Source of the DNA: an uncultured Cohaesibacter sp.
GTDB lineage: Bacteria; Pseudomonadota; Alphaproteobacteria; Rhizobiales; Cohaesibacteraceae
Reading direction: 5' to 3'
DNA length: 64,000 nt
Assembly: GCF_963667045.1 (NCBI RefSeq)
Contig: NZ_OY762934.1
Coordinates: 5,177,084 to 5,241,083 of the forward strand
The stretch's first letter is position 1, and every line of letters starts with the position of its first letter. Shown in pieces: positions 27,340-37,400 of this stretch. The position numbers were made by a program, and so were the translations under genes. The notes beneath the pieces are model-generated. The model worked only from the letters and a program-made list of their open reading frames with translations. It was not told where the DNA came from and made no database searches.

Positions 27340-30300
27340 TCAGGAGCAACCGGACGTGGAGCCGCAGGTGTCGCACTTGAGGCAGGTGCCGTTGCGGACC
27401 ATGGTGAAGTTGCCGCATTCGCTGCAGCTTTCGCCTTCGTAGCCCTTCATGCGCGCCAGAGCGATCTGGTCAGCCTTGGTTTCCACCTTGCCAACAGCCG
27501 GAGCTGCCGCAGGCTGAACCTGGCTATCGCGCTTCAGCATCGTTGCGGTTGCGGACGGGATGGCGGCCTTCACCACAGGGGTTGCCGGAGCGACATGGCT
27601 GTGGTCGCCGTGATCGTGGTCATGATCGTGATCATGGTCGTGATCGTGGGCATGCAGACGGGCATATTCCTTGCCATCCACCAGTTTGAAACGCTCGGTC
27701 TTGCCGCGCAGCAGGCCCTTGGAGATCGGCACCGGAACCTTGCCTTCGGCGCTGCCCTTGCCCGTCGAGGTGGTTGCGATGTCGTCCGGGTTGACATGGG
27801 CGAGATCGTGGCGATCCAGATAGGAAACGGCCAGCTCCCTGAAGATATAGTCAAGGATGGAGGTGGCATTCTTGATGGCGGAGTTGCCCTGAACCATGCC
27901 AGCCGGTTCAAACCGGGTGAAGGTGAAGGCATCGACATATTCATCAAGCGGCACGCCATACTGCAGGCCAAGGGAAATCGCGATGGCGAAGTTGTTCATC
28001 AGGCTGCGGAAAGCGGCGCCTTCCTTGTGCATGTCGATGAAGATTTCGCCGATCTGGCCATCATCATATTCACCGGTCCGCAGGTAAACCTTATGGCCGC
28101 CAACGGTTGCCTTTTGGGTGTAACCCTTGCGGCGATCGGGCAGTTTCAGGCGTTCACGGACACGATGTTCGACGACGCGCTCAACAACGCGTTCAACGAT
28201 CTTCTCGGTGACCAGCGCAGCACGCTCCGGCATTGGAGCGGCGGCAAGAGCCTCAACTGCATCTTCGGCATCGCTGTCATCGTCTTCCAGCAGCTGGCTG
28301 TTGAGCGGCTGGCTGAGCTTGGAGCCGTCACGATAGAGGGCGTTGGCCTTGAGGGCCAGCTTCCAGGACAGCATGTAGGCGTCCTTGCAGTCATCGACAG
28401 AAGCGTCGTTCGGCATGTTGATCGTCTTGGAGATCGCGCCGGTGATGAATGGCTGGGAAGCAGCCATCATGTGGATGTGGCTTTCAACCGAGAGATAGCG
28501 CTTGCCGATACGACCGCACGGGTTGGCGCAATCGAAGACCGGCAGATGCTCCGCCTTCAGATGCGGGGCACCTTCCAGCGTCATGGCACCACAGACATGG
28601 ATGTTGGCGACGTCGATTTCTTCCTTGCTGAAGCCGAGGAAGGCCAGCATGTCGAAATGCGGGTCGTTGAGCTGATCGTCATCTAGGCCGAGGGTTTCCT
28701 TGCAGAAATCTTCTCCAAGGGTCCACTTGTTGAAGGCGAACTTGATGTCGAAGGCGCTCTTGAGGCCGGATTCGATGGTTTCCAGCTTCTCGTCGGTCAG
28801 ACCCTTGCTCTTCAGCGCGTTATGGCTGATGGCGTTGCAGTTCTTCAGCGTGCCGTGGCCAACAGCGTAGGTTTCGATGTCCTTGATCTGCTGCTCGGAA
28901 TAGCCAAGCTTCTTGAGGGCATTGGGAACCGTGCGGTTGATGATCTTGAAGTAGCCGCCACCGGCCAGCTTTTTGAACTTGACGAGTGCGAAGTCCGGCT
29001 CGATGCCGGTGGTGTCGCAGTCCATCACCAGACCGATGGTGCCGGTCGGGGCAACAACGGTGGTCTGGGCGTTGCGATAGCCATACTGCTGGCCCAGTTC
29101 GAGCGCCTTGTCCCATGCCGCAACGGCGTGGTTGATCAGCGCCTTGTCGTTGCAGCTGTCATGGTCGAGCGGCACAGGATTGATGTCGAGGCCTTCGTAG
29201 CCGTCCGTGTTGCCATAGGCGGCATTGCGGTGGTTGCGAATGACGCGCAGCATCTGCGCAGAGTTGGCTTCGTAGCGTTCGAAGGCACCCAGTTCCTTGG
29301 CCATTTCAGCCGATGTGGCATAGGACGTGCCGGTCATCAGGGCCGAGATGGCAGCACAGATGGCGCGGCCTTCGTCGCTGTCATACGGGATGCCGGAGGT
29401 CATCAGCAGGCCGCCGATGTTGGCATAGCCCAGACCGAGGGTACGGTAGAGATAGGAACGCTCTGCGATTTCCGGCGACGGGAACTGGGCCATCAGCACG
29501 GAGATTTCCAGAACCATGGTCCACAGGCGTACGGTGTGTTCGAATTCCTCGACCGCGAAGTTGCCGTCCGCCTGCAGGAACTGCAGCAGGTTGATGGAGG
29601 CAAGGTTGCAGGCCGTGTTGTCCAGGAACATGTATTCCGAGCACGGGTTGGACGCGATGATTTCGCCATCGGCAAGGCAGGTGTGCCAATCGTTGATGGT
29701 GGTGTGGAACTGAAGGCCCGGATCGGCAGAGGCCCATGCGGCATAACCGATCTGTTCCCACAGGTCGCGGGCCTTGACGGTCTTGCGGATGTCGCCCTTG
29801 ATACGGCCGATCAGGTTCCAGTCGCGGTCTTCCTTGACGGCGTTGAGGAAGTCGTCGGTGATGCGGACCGAGTTATTGGAGTTCTGTCCGGCAACGGTCA
29901 GATAGGCGGCGCTGTCCCAGTCGGTGTTGTAGGTGTCGAACTGGATGTCCTTGTAACCCTGCTTGGCGAACTGGATGACGCGACGGATGTAGTTTTCCGG
30001 AACCTGCATCTTCTTCGCAGCGCGGATTTCGCGCTTGAGGGCAGGGTTCTTCAGCGGGTCGAAGCATTCGTCGTTGGAGCCCTGGCAGTTGACGCAGGCC
30101 TTCATGATTGCCTTGAGGTGCTTGGCGACAATCTTGGAGCCGGTCACAAGGGCGGCTACCTTTTCCTCTTCCTTGACCTTCCAGTTGATGTAGGCTTCGA
30201 TATCCGGATGGTCGATGTCGACGACAACCATCTTGGCCGCGCGGCGGGTGGTGCCGCCGGACTTGATCGCGCCAGCAGCACGGTCGCCGATCTTCAGGAA

Positions 30301-31068
30301 GCTCATCAGGCCGGAAGACTTGCCACCGCCGGAGAGCGGTTCACCTTCGGAGCGCAGGGACGAGAAGTTGGTGCCGGTCCCGGAGCCGTATTTGAACAGG
30401 CGGGCTTCACGCACCCACAGATCCATGATGCCGCCTTCGTTGACCAGATCATCGGAAATGGACTGGATGAAGCAGGCATGGGGCTGCGGATGCTCGTAGG
30501 CCGAGGCAGAGCGGGTCAGGCGGCCGGTTTCAAAATCGACATAATGGTGACCCTGGCTCGGGCCGTCGATGCCATAGGCCCAATGCAGGCCGGTGTTGAA
30601 CCACTGCGGAGAGTTCGGGGCGACGCGCTGGGTGCAGAGCATGTAGCGCAGTTCGTCATAAAAGGCGCGGGCGTCAGCGTCGGTGTCGAAATAGCCACCT
30701 TTCCAGCCCCAATAGGTCCAGGTGCCGGCGAGACGGTCGAATACCTGCTGGGAAGACATTTCCGGGCCAAAGCGTTCTTCTTCCGGCAGAGCGGCCAATG
30801 CTTCTTCGTCGGCGACGGAGCGCCACAGCCAGGAAGGAACGGAATTTTCTTCAACGCGTTTCAGTGCGGCAGGGATACCGGCCTTGCGGAAATATTTCTG
30901 GGCAAGAATATCGGCAGCCACCTGAGACCAGGTTACAGGTACATCAATATTCTCGAGACGAAAGACGATCGACCCGTCGGGGTTGCGAATTTCACTTGTA
31001 GCCTTACGAAACTCAATGGAATCGTATGCTGATTTTCCTTCAGTGGTATAGCGCCGCTCTACACGCAT
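27340..31068 (-). CDS. nrdJ: B12-dependent (class II) ribonucleotide reductase
   Basis: A 1242-residue adenosylcobalamin-dependent reductase that makes deoxyribonucleotides with or without oxygen. Signatures include [10 protein letters not shown] near residue 152, the finger-loop region [22 protein letters not shown], and the C-terminal redox tail with paired CxxC motifs ([13 protein letters not shown]). A His-Asp repeat run lies near residues 1140-1158 in the linker before that tail; it could bind metal. This appears to be the aerobic and anaerobic reductase for the cell, but other classes outside the window cannot be excluded. Two pairs of NrdR-like boxes lie upstream. No B12 riboswitch signature was seen in the leader. 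Confidence 0.95.
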   Translation of the reverse strand: MRVERRYTTEGKSAYDSIEFRKATSEIRNPDGSIVFRLENIDVPVTWSQVAADILAQKYFRKAGIPAALKRVEENSVPSWLWRSVADEEALAALPEEERFGPEMSSQQVFDRLAGTWTYWGWKGGYFDTDADARAFYDELRYMLCTQRVAPNSPQWFNTGLHWAYGIDGPSQGHHYVDFETGRLTRSASAYEHPQPHACFIQSISDDLVNEGGIMDLWVREARLFKYGSGTGTNFSSLRSEGEPLSGGGKSSGLMSFLKIGDRAAGAIKSGGTTRRAAKMVVVDIDHPDIEAYINWKVKEEEKVAALVTGSKIVAKHLKAIMKACVNCQGSNDECFDPLKNPALKREIRAAKKMQVPENYIRRVIQFAKQGYKDIQFDTYNTDWDSAAYLTVAGQNSNNSVRITDDFLNAVKEDRDWNLIGRIKGDIRKTVKARDLWEQIGYAAWASADPGLQFHTTINDWHTCLADGEIIASNPCSEYMFLDNTACNLASINLLQFLQADGNFAVEEFEHTVRLWTMVLEISVLMAQFPSPEIAERSYLYRTLGLGYANIGGLLMTSGIPYDSDEGRAICAAISALMTGTSYATSAEMAKELGAFERYEANSAQMLRVIRNHRNAAYGNTDGYEGLDINPVPLDHDSCNDKALINHAVAAWDKALELGQQYGYRNAQTTVVAPTGTIGLVMDCDTTGIEPDFALVKFKKLAGGGYFKIINRTVPNALKKLGYSEQQIKDIETYAVGHGTLKNCNAISHNALKSKGLTDEKLETIESGLKSAFDIKFAFNKWTLGEDFCKETLGLDDDQLNDPHFDMLAFLGFSKEEIDVANIHVCGAMTLEGAPHLKAEHLPVFDCANPCGRIGKRYLSVESHIHMMAASQPFITGAISKTINMPNDASVDDCKDAYMLSWKLALKANALYRDGSKLSQPLNSQLLEDDDSDAEDAVEALAAAPMPERAALVTEKIVERVVERVVEHRVRERLKLPDRRKGYTQKATVGGHKVYLRTGEYDDGQIGEIFIDMHKEGAAFRSLMNNFAIAISLGLQYGVPLDEYVDAFTFTRFEPAGMVQGNSAIKNATSILDYIFRELAVSYLDRHDLAHVNPDDIATTSTGKGSAEGKVPVPISKGLLRGKTERFKLVDGKEYARLHAHDHDHDHDHDHDHGDHSHVAPATPVVKAAIPSATATMLKRDSQVQPAAAPAVGKVETKADQIALARMKGYEGESCSECGNFTMVRNGTCLKCDTCGSTSGCS

Positions 31069-31259
31069 CTTTTATAACCCTTCGCAAAGGTAATGCTGGT
31101 CTCTCGCTGTGAGATCAGCCGGTGGGTGGTGCAAGACATCGGAATTCCTGGCCTCGGAATGGCCGAAATCCTGCCGGAGTTTTGAGTCTGCCCCACGAAC
31201 GAATCGTGGCACAATGAACTTGTCTTGCAGACACCAGTAGATCGAGGATAGGTTAACAA

Positions 31260-31308
31260 AATCTATATCTAGTGTCTACGTTGTGAGAGCGATGTCTATA
31301 TGTTGTGT
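31260..31308. promoter_or_regulatory. Pair of NrdR boxes, proximal to nrdJ
   Basis: Two 16-base sites resembling the NrdR consensus acaCwAtATaTwGtgt: AATCTATATCTAGTGT at 31260-31275 and TGTCTATATGTTGTGT at 31293-31308. They start 33 bases apart, about three helical turns, as is usual for NrdR pairs at nrd promoters. NrdR represses ribonucleotide reductase genes when dATP is high (family knowledge). Confidence 0.75.
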
Positions 31309-31512
31309 CTCTCTGCTTTCCCGTCCAGATTTTAGCGCACAAAATGGCGTGACCAGAAATCTTCAACAAACACAGCGCAAGCCGCTGCACGTGTCAGATT
31401 TTGATCATGCTACTGTACGAAAATGTTGGAACAGGAAGTCTGGAGCTTTGAACCAGAGACGCCGCTGCCTCGATGAACGGATTATGGATTTTTGAGCGGG
31501 TGAACGCAAGAA

Positions 31513-31560
31513 GGGCTATCACTTGTGTCTGAATATTTTCTGTCAATCTATATATAGTGT
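31513..31560. promoter_or_regulatory. Second, distal pair of NrdR-like boxes
   Basis: A strong site AATCTATATATAGTGT at 31545-31560 and a degenerate one, GGGCTATCACTTGTGT, at 31513-31528, starting 32 bases apart. They lie about 250 bases beyond the proximal pair, closer to the divergent receiver gene. Confidence 0.55.
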
Positions 31561-31639
31561 TTTTTGCGTCCTGATCAGGAACGGGAAAAATCTGCGCCTC
31601 ACATGGTGGAGCAGTGGGGAAATTAACTTTTTCGGGCGC

Positions 31640-31657
31640 TTTAACAAAACTGTTAAA
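31640..31657. promoter_or_regulatory. Palindrome upstream of the receiver gene
   Basis: TTTAACA, four-base spacer AAAC, TGTTAAA: perfect seven-base arms about 110 bases before the receiver start. It could be an operator. The two TTAA cores are one base too far apart for a standard CtrA site. Confidence 0.4.
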
Positions 31658-31766
31658 ATTGAAGTCAAATGCAATAGGCGATTTTGAACGCGAATTAATG
31701 GCTCTGTGGCATCCTTCCTGCCTGACTACTAGAAAAAGACCATAAAACAGCAGGTTGGACGGATCT

Positions 31767-32495
31767 ATGGAGCATCACGCCGCATATGGGCTGAGTATCG
31801 AATCGTTGGACATCGTGATCGTGGATGACTCCAAGTCGGTACTGACGATGATTCGATCAATGATATCCTCGATGAAGGTCGCGCGGGTGCGTTCCTATGA
31901 TCGTGGGGATGCTGCTTTGCATGCCATCATGCATGAGCCACCAAATGTGATCATCACGGATCTCAACATGGCGCCGATGTCCGGCCTGCAGTTGCTCAGC
32001 CTTATTCGTCGCGGCACCATGGAGCCTTTGAGCTTCATTCCTGTCATCGTGATCACCGCCTATGCGACGGAGCAGCGCGTCGCCAAGCTGTTTGAAACCG
32101 GGGCTCATCATGTGCTCGCCAAGCCCATGTCCTCGGCCGCCTTGCAGCAAAGGCTGCGGTCCCTTTGCAGCGACAAGCGTCTGATGCGCCTTGAAGGCGA
32201 TCGCTATGTGATTGATGGCATGCATGAAGTGCTGGAGGAAAAGCGCTCGCGGTTGCGTTCGCTGGAGAAGGCTCGGCAGTTCCATGAACAGACCTTGCCG
32301 GATGCCAAGAAACAGCAGCGGACGGCCGACCGCATCATGCATAACCCACTAGAGCTTGAGGGTGAAACCGACAAGCAACTTAGCCACAGCCCGTCGGGCT
32401 GGCGCGGCAACAGCCCGACGCGGAAGGAAACCTCCGGTGCGGGCACCAGCACACGACCGTCGCGCTATGCAAGTGTTGGACGCGGGCGCCGATAG
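31767..32495 (+). CDS. Response-regulator receiver protein with basic tail
   Basis: A 242-residue protein. Residues about 13-135 form a CheY-like receiver: acidic pair in VIVDDS, phospho-acceptor Asp in IITDLNM, Thr in VITAY and Lys in LAKP are all present, so it should be phosphorylated. After it comes a coiled-coil-like stretch (VLEEKRSRLRSLEKARQF), and then about 50 residues of low-complexity Ser/Thr/Arg/Gly with no output domain. It may act by protein contact. No kinase gene is adjacent. A TTG four codons upstream is an alternative start. Confidence 0.85.
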   Translation: MEHHAAYGLSIESLDIVIVDDSKSVLTMIRSMISSMKVARVRSYDRGDAALHAIMHEPPNVIITDLNMAPMSGLQLLSLIRRGTMEPLSFIPVIVITAYATEQRVAKLFETGAHHVLAKPMSSAALQQRLRSLCSDKRLMRLEGDRYVIDGMHEVLEEKRSRLRSLEKARQFHEQTLPDAKKQQRTADRIMHNPLELEGETDKQLSHSPSGWRGNSPTRKETSGAGTSTRPSRYASVGRGRR

Positions 32496-32625
32496 GTCCG
32501 CGCCTTTATGCCATGCGTTTGTCTGGTGCAGTCCATTCGTCGGAATTTTTGTCCGCTTCTCTGGACATCCGCGAAAATATGTAGGCATAGTGTCTCGCGT
32601 TTGAACTGCTGACATGTGGGACGTC

Positions 32626-33039
32626 ATGAAGAAATTTCTGCTCTTGCTGTTCACCTGGTGGGGTAACACCACATTCGGAACCTGGCTGCACACCAAACGG
32701 TTCGGAGAGTTCGTCGGCAAGGACGAATTCGGAAACAGCTATTACAAGCAAAAGGTTCCGAAAAACGTGAGCTACGCCGACGTCCGCAGAGGTGAGCGTC
32801 GCTGGGTGGTTTATGCCGCCCCCTCCGAGGCCAGCCGCATTCCTGCCGGCTGGCATGGCTGGATGCACTATCGTACCGATGTGGCGCCCAGTCAGGATGA
32901 GATGCCACATTGGCCGTGGGAGCGGGCGCATCAGCCCAACATGACGGGCACCGTGCGGGCCTATCGTCCGGCCGGATCGTTGCTTTCGGCACAAAAGCCT
33001 GCCGAATCGCACGCCGACTACGAAGCGTGGACGCCCTGA
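32626..33039 (+). CDS. NADH:ubiquinone oxidoreductase accessory subunit, NDUFA12 family
   Basis: A 137-residue protein matching the NDUFA12/B17.2 supernumerary subunit of complex I, found in alphaproteobacteria and mitochondria. Typical features are the N-terminal TWWGNTTFGTWLHTKRFGEFVGKDEFGNSYY, the RRWVVY segment, PAGWHGWMHY and the WPWERAHQPNMTGT motif. It acts on the peripheral arm at the membrane side. The neighbouring DUF2155 gene and aat follow in the order usual for the class. ATG 32626 is preferred; ATG 32614 is 4 codons upstream. Confidence 0.93.
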   Translation: MKKFLLLLFTWWGNTTFGTWLHTKRFGEFVGKDEFGNSYYKQKVPKNVSYADVRRGERRWVVYAAPSEASRIPAGWHGWMHYRTDVAPSQDEMPHWPWERAHQPNMTGTVRAYRPAGSLLSAQKPAESHADYEAWTP

Positions 33040-33392
33040 ACGTAGTTTTTTCCTCCATAGGAGCCGTTTGGCAAGGTCTGTCAAACTATTGACTTTTTTG
33101 CTGCATAACACCGTCTGGTGCCAGTTTCGCCAACGCAAGACGGGGGAATTGGCAAATCAGCCTTGCCTTTGGCCCTGAAACAGGGCTAGGAACGGTTTGG
33201 TTGTGCGATTTTCGCGGTCTGTTTATTGTGTTTTCCGGTAGCAAGCGTGCTACCTGCAGGCGCAAAGAGGCGCAGATGTCTTGATGGGCAAGCTGTCTGT
33301 CCCGGACCCAGTTGAATGATTGAAGGGCTGTTGAGTGGCCAGCGCCTGATGGTGCCGGTGACATGCTTTCCGCCTGATAGCCGGAGAAACGG
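33040..33392. other. Intergenic region between NDUFA12 and DUF2155 genes
   Basis: About 350 bases without a gene. A perfect small hairpin (GCCCTG AAA CAGGGC, 33172-33186) lies in the middle, with no T-run. Nothing else recognised. Confidence 0.4.
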
Positions 33393-33824
33393 ATGAATTT
33401 TTTGGTGGGCTGCAAATGGGGCTGGATGCCGGGAAGGCTGACACTCGCTTCCCTGTTTTCCGTTGTGTGTTTGCTATCCTTTCAGGCTGCTGCACAGGAG
33501 GTTGCCAATCCGGTTGCCACCTTCGCCGGTCTGGACAAGATCACCGCCCGGATGATCCAGTTCGACGTCTATATCGACGAGACCGTTCAGTTCGGCTCGC
33601 TGCAGGTGACGCCGCGGGTCTGCTATACGCGCCCTGAAACGGAGCGTCAGGAAGAGACGGCCTTTGTCGAGGTGGACGAGATCACCCTTGAGCGCAAGGT
33701 GCGCAGGATCTTCACCGGCTGGATGTTTGCTTCCAGCCCGGGCATGAATGCCGTCGAGCACCCGGTCTATGACGTCTGGCTGGTGGGCTGCAAGCGGGAG
33801 ACCGAGGTTCCCAAGCCGAACTAG
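33393..33824 (+). CDS. DUF2155 exported protein
   Basis: A 143-residue protein with an N-terminal signal (ASLFSVVCLLSFQAAAQ) and the DUF2155 domain: AGLDKITARMIQFDVYIDETVQFGSLQVTPRVCYTRP and the C-terminal FTGWMFASSPGMNAVEHPVYDVWLVGC. Two cysteines, one in each conserved block, probably pair. The family is nearly confined to alphaproteobacteria and its role is unknown. Its neighbourhood (NDUFA12 before, aat after) is conserved. Confidence 0.9.
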   Translation: MNFLVGCKWGWMPGRLTLASLFSVVCLLSFQAAAQEVANPVATFAGLDKITARMIQFDVYIDETVQFGSLQVTPRVCYTRPETERQEETAFVEVDEITLERKVRRIFTGWMFASSPGMNAVEHPVYDVWLVGCKRETEVPKPN

Positions 33825-33870
33825 GCTGATGAAGTCCTCAAGAGGCGACTACCAGCGACAGCCCAAAAGA

Positions 33871-33895
33871 AAAGCCGGATCATGTCCGGCTTTTT
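33871..33895. terminator. Terminator between DUF2155 gene and aat
   Basis: AAAGCCGGA, five-base loop, TCCGGCTTT then more T. It sits between two converging genes and could serve both. Confidence 0.85.
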
Positions 33896-33943
33896 GCGTT
33901 TTCGGAGCTTCTCGCTGGTGGGCGTGCAGTCCTTCAGGCGCTC

Positions 33944-34570
33944 TTATTCCTTGTCGAGGGCGTAAAAATCCGCCGAGGAGCGCATCGCGTGATCAAGCAG
34001 GGCATGATACTCCACCTTTGGAATTTCGATCGTGCCGAACTGCTTGAGATGATCGGTGATGAACTGGGTATCGAGAAGGGTGTAGCCACCGGCGTTGAGG
34101 CGCTCGACCAGATGGATGAGCGCCATCTTGGAGGTGTCGCGTGCCCGGGAGAACATGCTCTCGCCAAAAAAGGCCCGCCCCAGACTGACCCCATACAGCC
34201 CGCCGATCAGCTTGTCGTCATCCCATACCTCGACAGAATGAGCGTGGCCCATGGTGAACAGATCGCGGTAGAGTTCGTGGATCTGCTCGTTGATCCATGT
34301 GGTTGGACGATCGGGAGCGGCCTCCGCGCAGGCATCCATGACGCCGCCAAAGTCCGTGTCGACACTGATCTTGAAAGGTGTGGTGCGCATGGTTCTGGCC
34401 ATCCGCTTGGGCACATGAAAAGCATCCAGCGGGATGATGCCACGCATCTCCGGCTCGATCCAGAACAGGGTGGGATCGTCGGCACCCTCGGACATGGGGA
34501 AGATGCCACAGGCGTAGGCCCTGAGCAGGATCTGGGGTGTGATTTCCAATGAGGATGAATCGTCTGTCAT
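33944..34570 (-). CDS. aat: Leucyl/phenylalanyl-tRNA--protein transferase
   Basis: A 208-residue enzyme that adds Leu or Phe to N-terminal Arg or Lys of proteins, marking them for ClpS/ClpAP degradation (N-end rule). Family features: [26 protein letters not shown], the region [38 protein letters not shown] and [15 protein letters not shown]. The length matches the family. Confidence 0.95.
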   Translation of the reverse strand: MTDDSSSLEITPQILLRAYACGIFPMSEGADDPTLFWIEPEMRGIIPLDAFHVPKRMARTMRTTPFKISVDTDFGGVMDACAEAAPDRPTTWINEQIHELYRDLFTMGHAHSVEVWDDDKLIGGLYGVSLGRAFFGESMFSRARDTSKMALIHLVERLNAGGYTLLDTQFITDHLKQFGTIEIPKVEYHALLDHAMRSSADFYALDKE

Positions 34571-34690
34571 GGCAGAAACTGTATCACGGCTCTCTTTGAA
34601 CTGTCTTTATCGGCTATCTCGATGATGCAAAAAGACCGCGCGAAACGCGCGGTCCTCTATGGTGTTGTGCCGAATGAATAGTCGGGTGGC

Positions 34691-36031
34691 CTACTTCATG
34701 CCGAGATATTTTTCCAGCCAGTGGATGTCATAGGCACCATTGGCGATATCCGGCTCGTCTACCAGCTTGCGGAACAGGGGCAGGGTGGTCTGAATGCCAT
34801 CCACCACGAACTCGTCCAGCGCACGACGTAGGCGCATCATGCATTCCACGCGGTTGCGACCGGTGACGATCAGCTTGCCGATCAGGCTGTCATAGTAGGG
34901 CGGAATGGTATAGCCCTGATAGACGCCGGAATCGACACGCACCCCAAGACCTCCCGGCGGGTGGTAATAGGTGATCTTGCCTGGAGACGGAACGAAGGTT
35001 TCCGGGTTTTCCGCGTTGATCCGGCATTCGATGGCGTGGCCCTGGAAAACCACATCTTCCTGTCTGATGTCGAGACCGGCACCGCAGGCAACCTTCAGCT
35101 GTTCGTTGACAAGGTCGATGCGGGTGATGGACTCGGTGACAGGATGTTCCACCTGTAGGCGGGTGTTCATTTCGATGAAAAAGAACTCGCCATTCTCATA
35201 GAGGAACTCGATCGTGCCAGCGCCGGAATATCCCAGACCCTGCATGGCGGTGGCGCAGATTTCGCCGATGCGTTTCTGCTGTTCCGCGTTGAGGGCTGGG
35301 GACTGTGCTTCTTCCCAGACCTTCTGATGGCGGCGCTGCAGCGAGCAGTCGCGTTCACCCAGATGGATGGCATGGCCCTTGCCGTCGCCCATGACCTGCA
35401 CTTCGATGTGGCGCGGCTTTTCGAGATACTTCTCGATATAGACCGTCGCATCGCCAAAGTTGGCCAGAGCCTCGGAGCGGGCCGTCGTGAAGGCAAGGCC
35501 AATCTTGTCTTCAGAATGAACCACCTGCATGCCCTTGCCGCCGCCGCCAGAGGCAGCCTTGATCAGAATGGGATAGCCCATTTCGGCAGCCACACGCTTG
35601 GCTTCTTCCTGACTGTCGACGCCGCCTTCCGAGCCGGGAACGACCGGAATGCCGAGGCGCTTTGCGGTCTGCTTGGCAGCGATCTTGTCGCCCATGATGC
35701 GGATGTGCTCAGCGCTCGGGCCGATGAAGCCGATCTTGTGCTCTTCCAGAATCTGCGCAAAGCGCGCATTTTCGGAAAGGAAGCCATAGCCGGGATGAAC
35801 CGCATCAGCGCCGGTGATTTCACAGGCAGCCAGAATCTGTGGGATATTGAGATAGCTGTCGCGTGCCGCTGGCGGGCCGATACAGACGCTTTCGTCTGCC
35901 AGTTTGACGTGCATTGCTTCGGCATCGGCAGTGGAATGGATGGCCACTGTCTGGATGCCCAGTTCCTTGCAGGCTCGCAACACCCTGAGGGCGATTTCGC
36001 CCCGGTTTGCGATCAGAACCTTTGAAAACAT
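34691..36031 (-). CDS. accC: Acetyl-CoA carboxylase, biotin carboxylase subunit
   Basis: A 446-residue ATP-grasp enzyme that carboxylates the biotin on AccB, the first step of fatty-acid synthesis. The N-terminal domain is MFSKVLIANRGEIALRVLRACKELG. The ATP-binding glycine loop is AASGGGGKGMQ, and catalytic signatures ERDCSLQRRHQKV and EMNTRLQVEHPVTE are intact. AGGGGAA lies about 6-7 bases before the ATG. It is 21 bases downstream of accB, so the two form an operon with aroQ ahead. Confidence 0.97.
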   Translation of the reverse strand: MFSKVLIANRGEIALRVLRACKELGIQTVAIHSTADAEAMHVKLADESVCIGPPAARDSYLNIPQILAACEITGADAVHPGYGFLSENARFAQILEEHKIGFIGPSAEHIRIMGDKIAAKQTAKRLGIPVVPGSEGGVDSQEEAKRVAAEMGYPILIKAASGGGGKGMQVVHSEDKIGLAFTTARSEALANFGDATVYIEKYLEKPRHIEVQVMGDGKGHAIHLGERDCSLQRRHQKVWEEAQSPALNAEQQKRIGEICATAMQGLGYSGAGTIEFLYENGEFFFIEMNTRLQVEHPVTESITRIDLVNEQLKVACGAGLDIRQEDVVFQGHAIECRINAENPETFVPSPGKITYYHPPGGLGVRVDSGVYQGYTIPPYYDSLIGKLIVTGRNRVECMMRLRRALDEFVVDGIQTTLPLFRKLVDEPDIANGAYDIHWLEKYLGMK

Positions 36032-36052
36032 GGATTTCCCCTAAATTCCTGA

Positions 36053-36523
36053 CTATTCAATGATGACCAGTGGTTCGTCGAATTCGACAGGCTGGCCGTC
36101 TTCCACCAGGATCGCCGTGATTTTACCGGCTTTGGTGGCAGGAATCTGGTTCATGGTTTTCATCGCTTCAACGATCATCAGCGTATCGCCAAGCTTGACC
36201 GGGTCGCCGACGGCAACGAAAGGTGCTGCGCCCGGTTCCGGACAGAGATAGGCGGTGCCGACCATCGGCGAGCGAACGGCGTTTGCCAGATTTGCATCAG
36301 CGTCCTTGCCAGCGGCTACCGGAGCTGCTGCTGCAAGCGGAGCCACTGCTGCAAAGGCGGCTGGCTGGGCTGCTGCTACGGCCTGCTGCACCACGATTTC
36401 GCGGGCAACACGAATACGCAAGTCGTCCTGCTCGATTTCAATTTCCGTCAGGTCCTGGGATTTTACCAGCTCCGCCAGCTGACGAATGAAATCAGGATCA
36501 AGTTTGCTTTTTTCTTTGGTCAT
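36053..36523 (-). CDS. accB: Biotin carboxyl carrier protein of acetyl-CoA carboxylase
   Basis: A 156-residue carrier. The N-terminal helix region (about 10-45) is followed by an Ala/Pro-rich flexible linker (about 48-72). The C-terminal biotinyl domain has the biotin-accepting Lys122 in EAMKTM. ATG 36523 (MTKEKS) was chosen over one 5 codons earlier because the ribosome site GGAATG fits it. It lies between aroQ and accC in one transcription unit. Confidence 0.96.
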   Translation of the reverse strand: MTKEKSKLDPDFIRQLAELVKSQDLTEIEIEQDDLRIRVAREIVVQQAVAAAQPAAFAAVAPLAAAAPVAAGKDADANLANAVRSPMVGTAYLCPEPGAAPFVAVGDPVKLGDTLMIVEAMKTMNQIPATKAGKITAILVEDGQPVEFDEPLVIIE

Positions 36524-36587
36524 ATGTTCGCATTCCATTGGTTTAATACCAGGTTCTCATGGTTTGGGAGCCTGTTGGGCACAGGCA

Positions 36588-37037
36588 TCAGGCCTGAGAC
36601 TTTTCCAGATGCTCCACGAGCGCTTCGATCGCCATTGTATAGCCCTTTGCGTTCAGCCCGCAAATGACGCCAAGCGCTGCGGGAGAAACATAGGAATGAT
36701 GGCGGAAGGATTCGCGTGCGTGAATGTTTGAAAGATGCACTTCGATGACTGGCAGGCTGACCGCCCGAATGGCATCCTGAAGCGCAACAGAAGTGTGCGT
36801 ATAGGCTGCCGGGTTGATGATGATCCCGCGGGAGTTTTCACGGGCTTCCTGAATCCAGTCAATCAGGACACCTTCGTAATTGCTCTGGCGGAAATCAACC
36901 GTCCAGCCCATCGACGCGGCCTTCTCAAGGCACATGTCCCTGATGTCATTCAAGGTGGTTGCGCCGTAGATGCCTGGTTCTCTCAGACCAAGCATATTGA
37001 GGTTGGGTCCGTTCAGCACAAAGAGCGTATTGGTCAT
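36588..37037 (-). CDS. aroQ: 3-dehydroquinate dehydratase, type II
   Basis: A 149-residue shikimate-pathway enzyme. Its signatures are LNGPNLNMLGLREPGIYG at the N-terminus, the lid Arg and Tyr in that loop (catalytic Tyr in IYG), the Asn in INPAAYTHTSVAL, and the His in EVHLSNIHARESFRHHSY. It starts the aroQ-accB-accC run; the spacing to accB is 64 bases. Confidence 0.96.
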   Translation of the reverse strand: MTNTLFVLNGPNLNMLGLREPGIYGATTLNDIRDMCLEKAASMGWTVDFRQSNYEGVLIDWIQEARENSRGIIINPAAYTHTSVALQDAIRAVSLPVIEVHLSNIHARESFRHHSYVSPAALGVICGLNAKGYTMAIEALVEHLEKSQA

Positions 37038-37400
37038 TTTTTTGTCCGCGCTAGAGCACTTTTAAAAGCGAGAATATACTGCATGCCCTGCCAATTCTGC
37101 AGAATTCCGGCAAGGCAACAGGAGCAGGTCCTGCTGTCCGGCCCACTCGTCTGGTTTCTTATAGGCTGTCCCTGGCTGAGTGAAAAGATACGAAAAGGGA
37201 GGTTGTGCTTTTCATTCCTACTTATCGTCATGATTTTCAGCAAAAATGACGATTTTGTGGCATTTGCCAGCATTGGAAAACCCTGTTGGGGAAAGGCGGG
37301 AGAGGCGCCTTGTGCGCCTCGTCTCCGGTGTTTCGGCAATGGGTCTGTTGCGGAATCTTACGCCCGCAAAACGACCGTTTGCTGCTCAATCCGATCCGGA

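Larger units (their letters stand above)
31069..31766. other. Long divergent regulatory region of nrdJ and the receiver gene
   Basis: Almost 700 bases with no convincing gene. From left to right it holds a leader for nrdJ with a small hairpin (CCACGA / TCGTGG), two NrdR-like boxes (31260-31308), a 200-base stretch with nothing clear, a second box pair (31513-31560) and a palindrome (31640-31657) before the receiver gene. Confidence 0.6.

Noticed and set aside
31069..31260. B12 riboswitch in the nrdJ leader
   Set aside because: I looked for the B12 box and the GCCACTG core on the leftward strand and found neither.
31283..31495. Rightward 70-codon ORF in the nrdJ upstream region
   Set aside because: No ribosome site or family resemblance; it overlaps an NrdR-like box.
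31640..31657. CtrA binding site
   Set aside because: TTAA cores are eight bases apart rather than seven, so recorded only as a palindrome.
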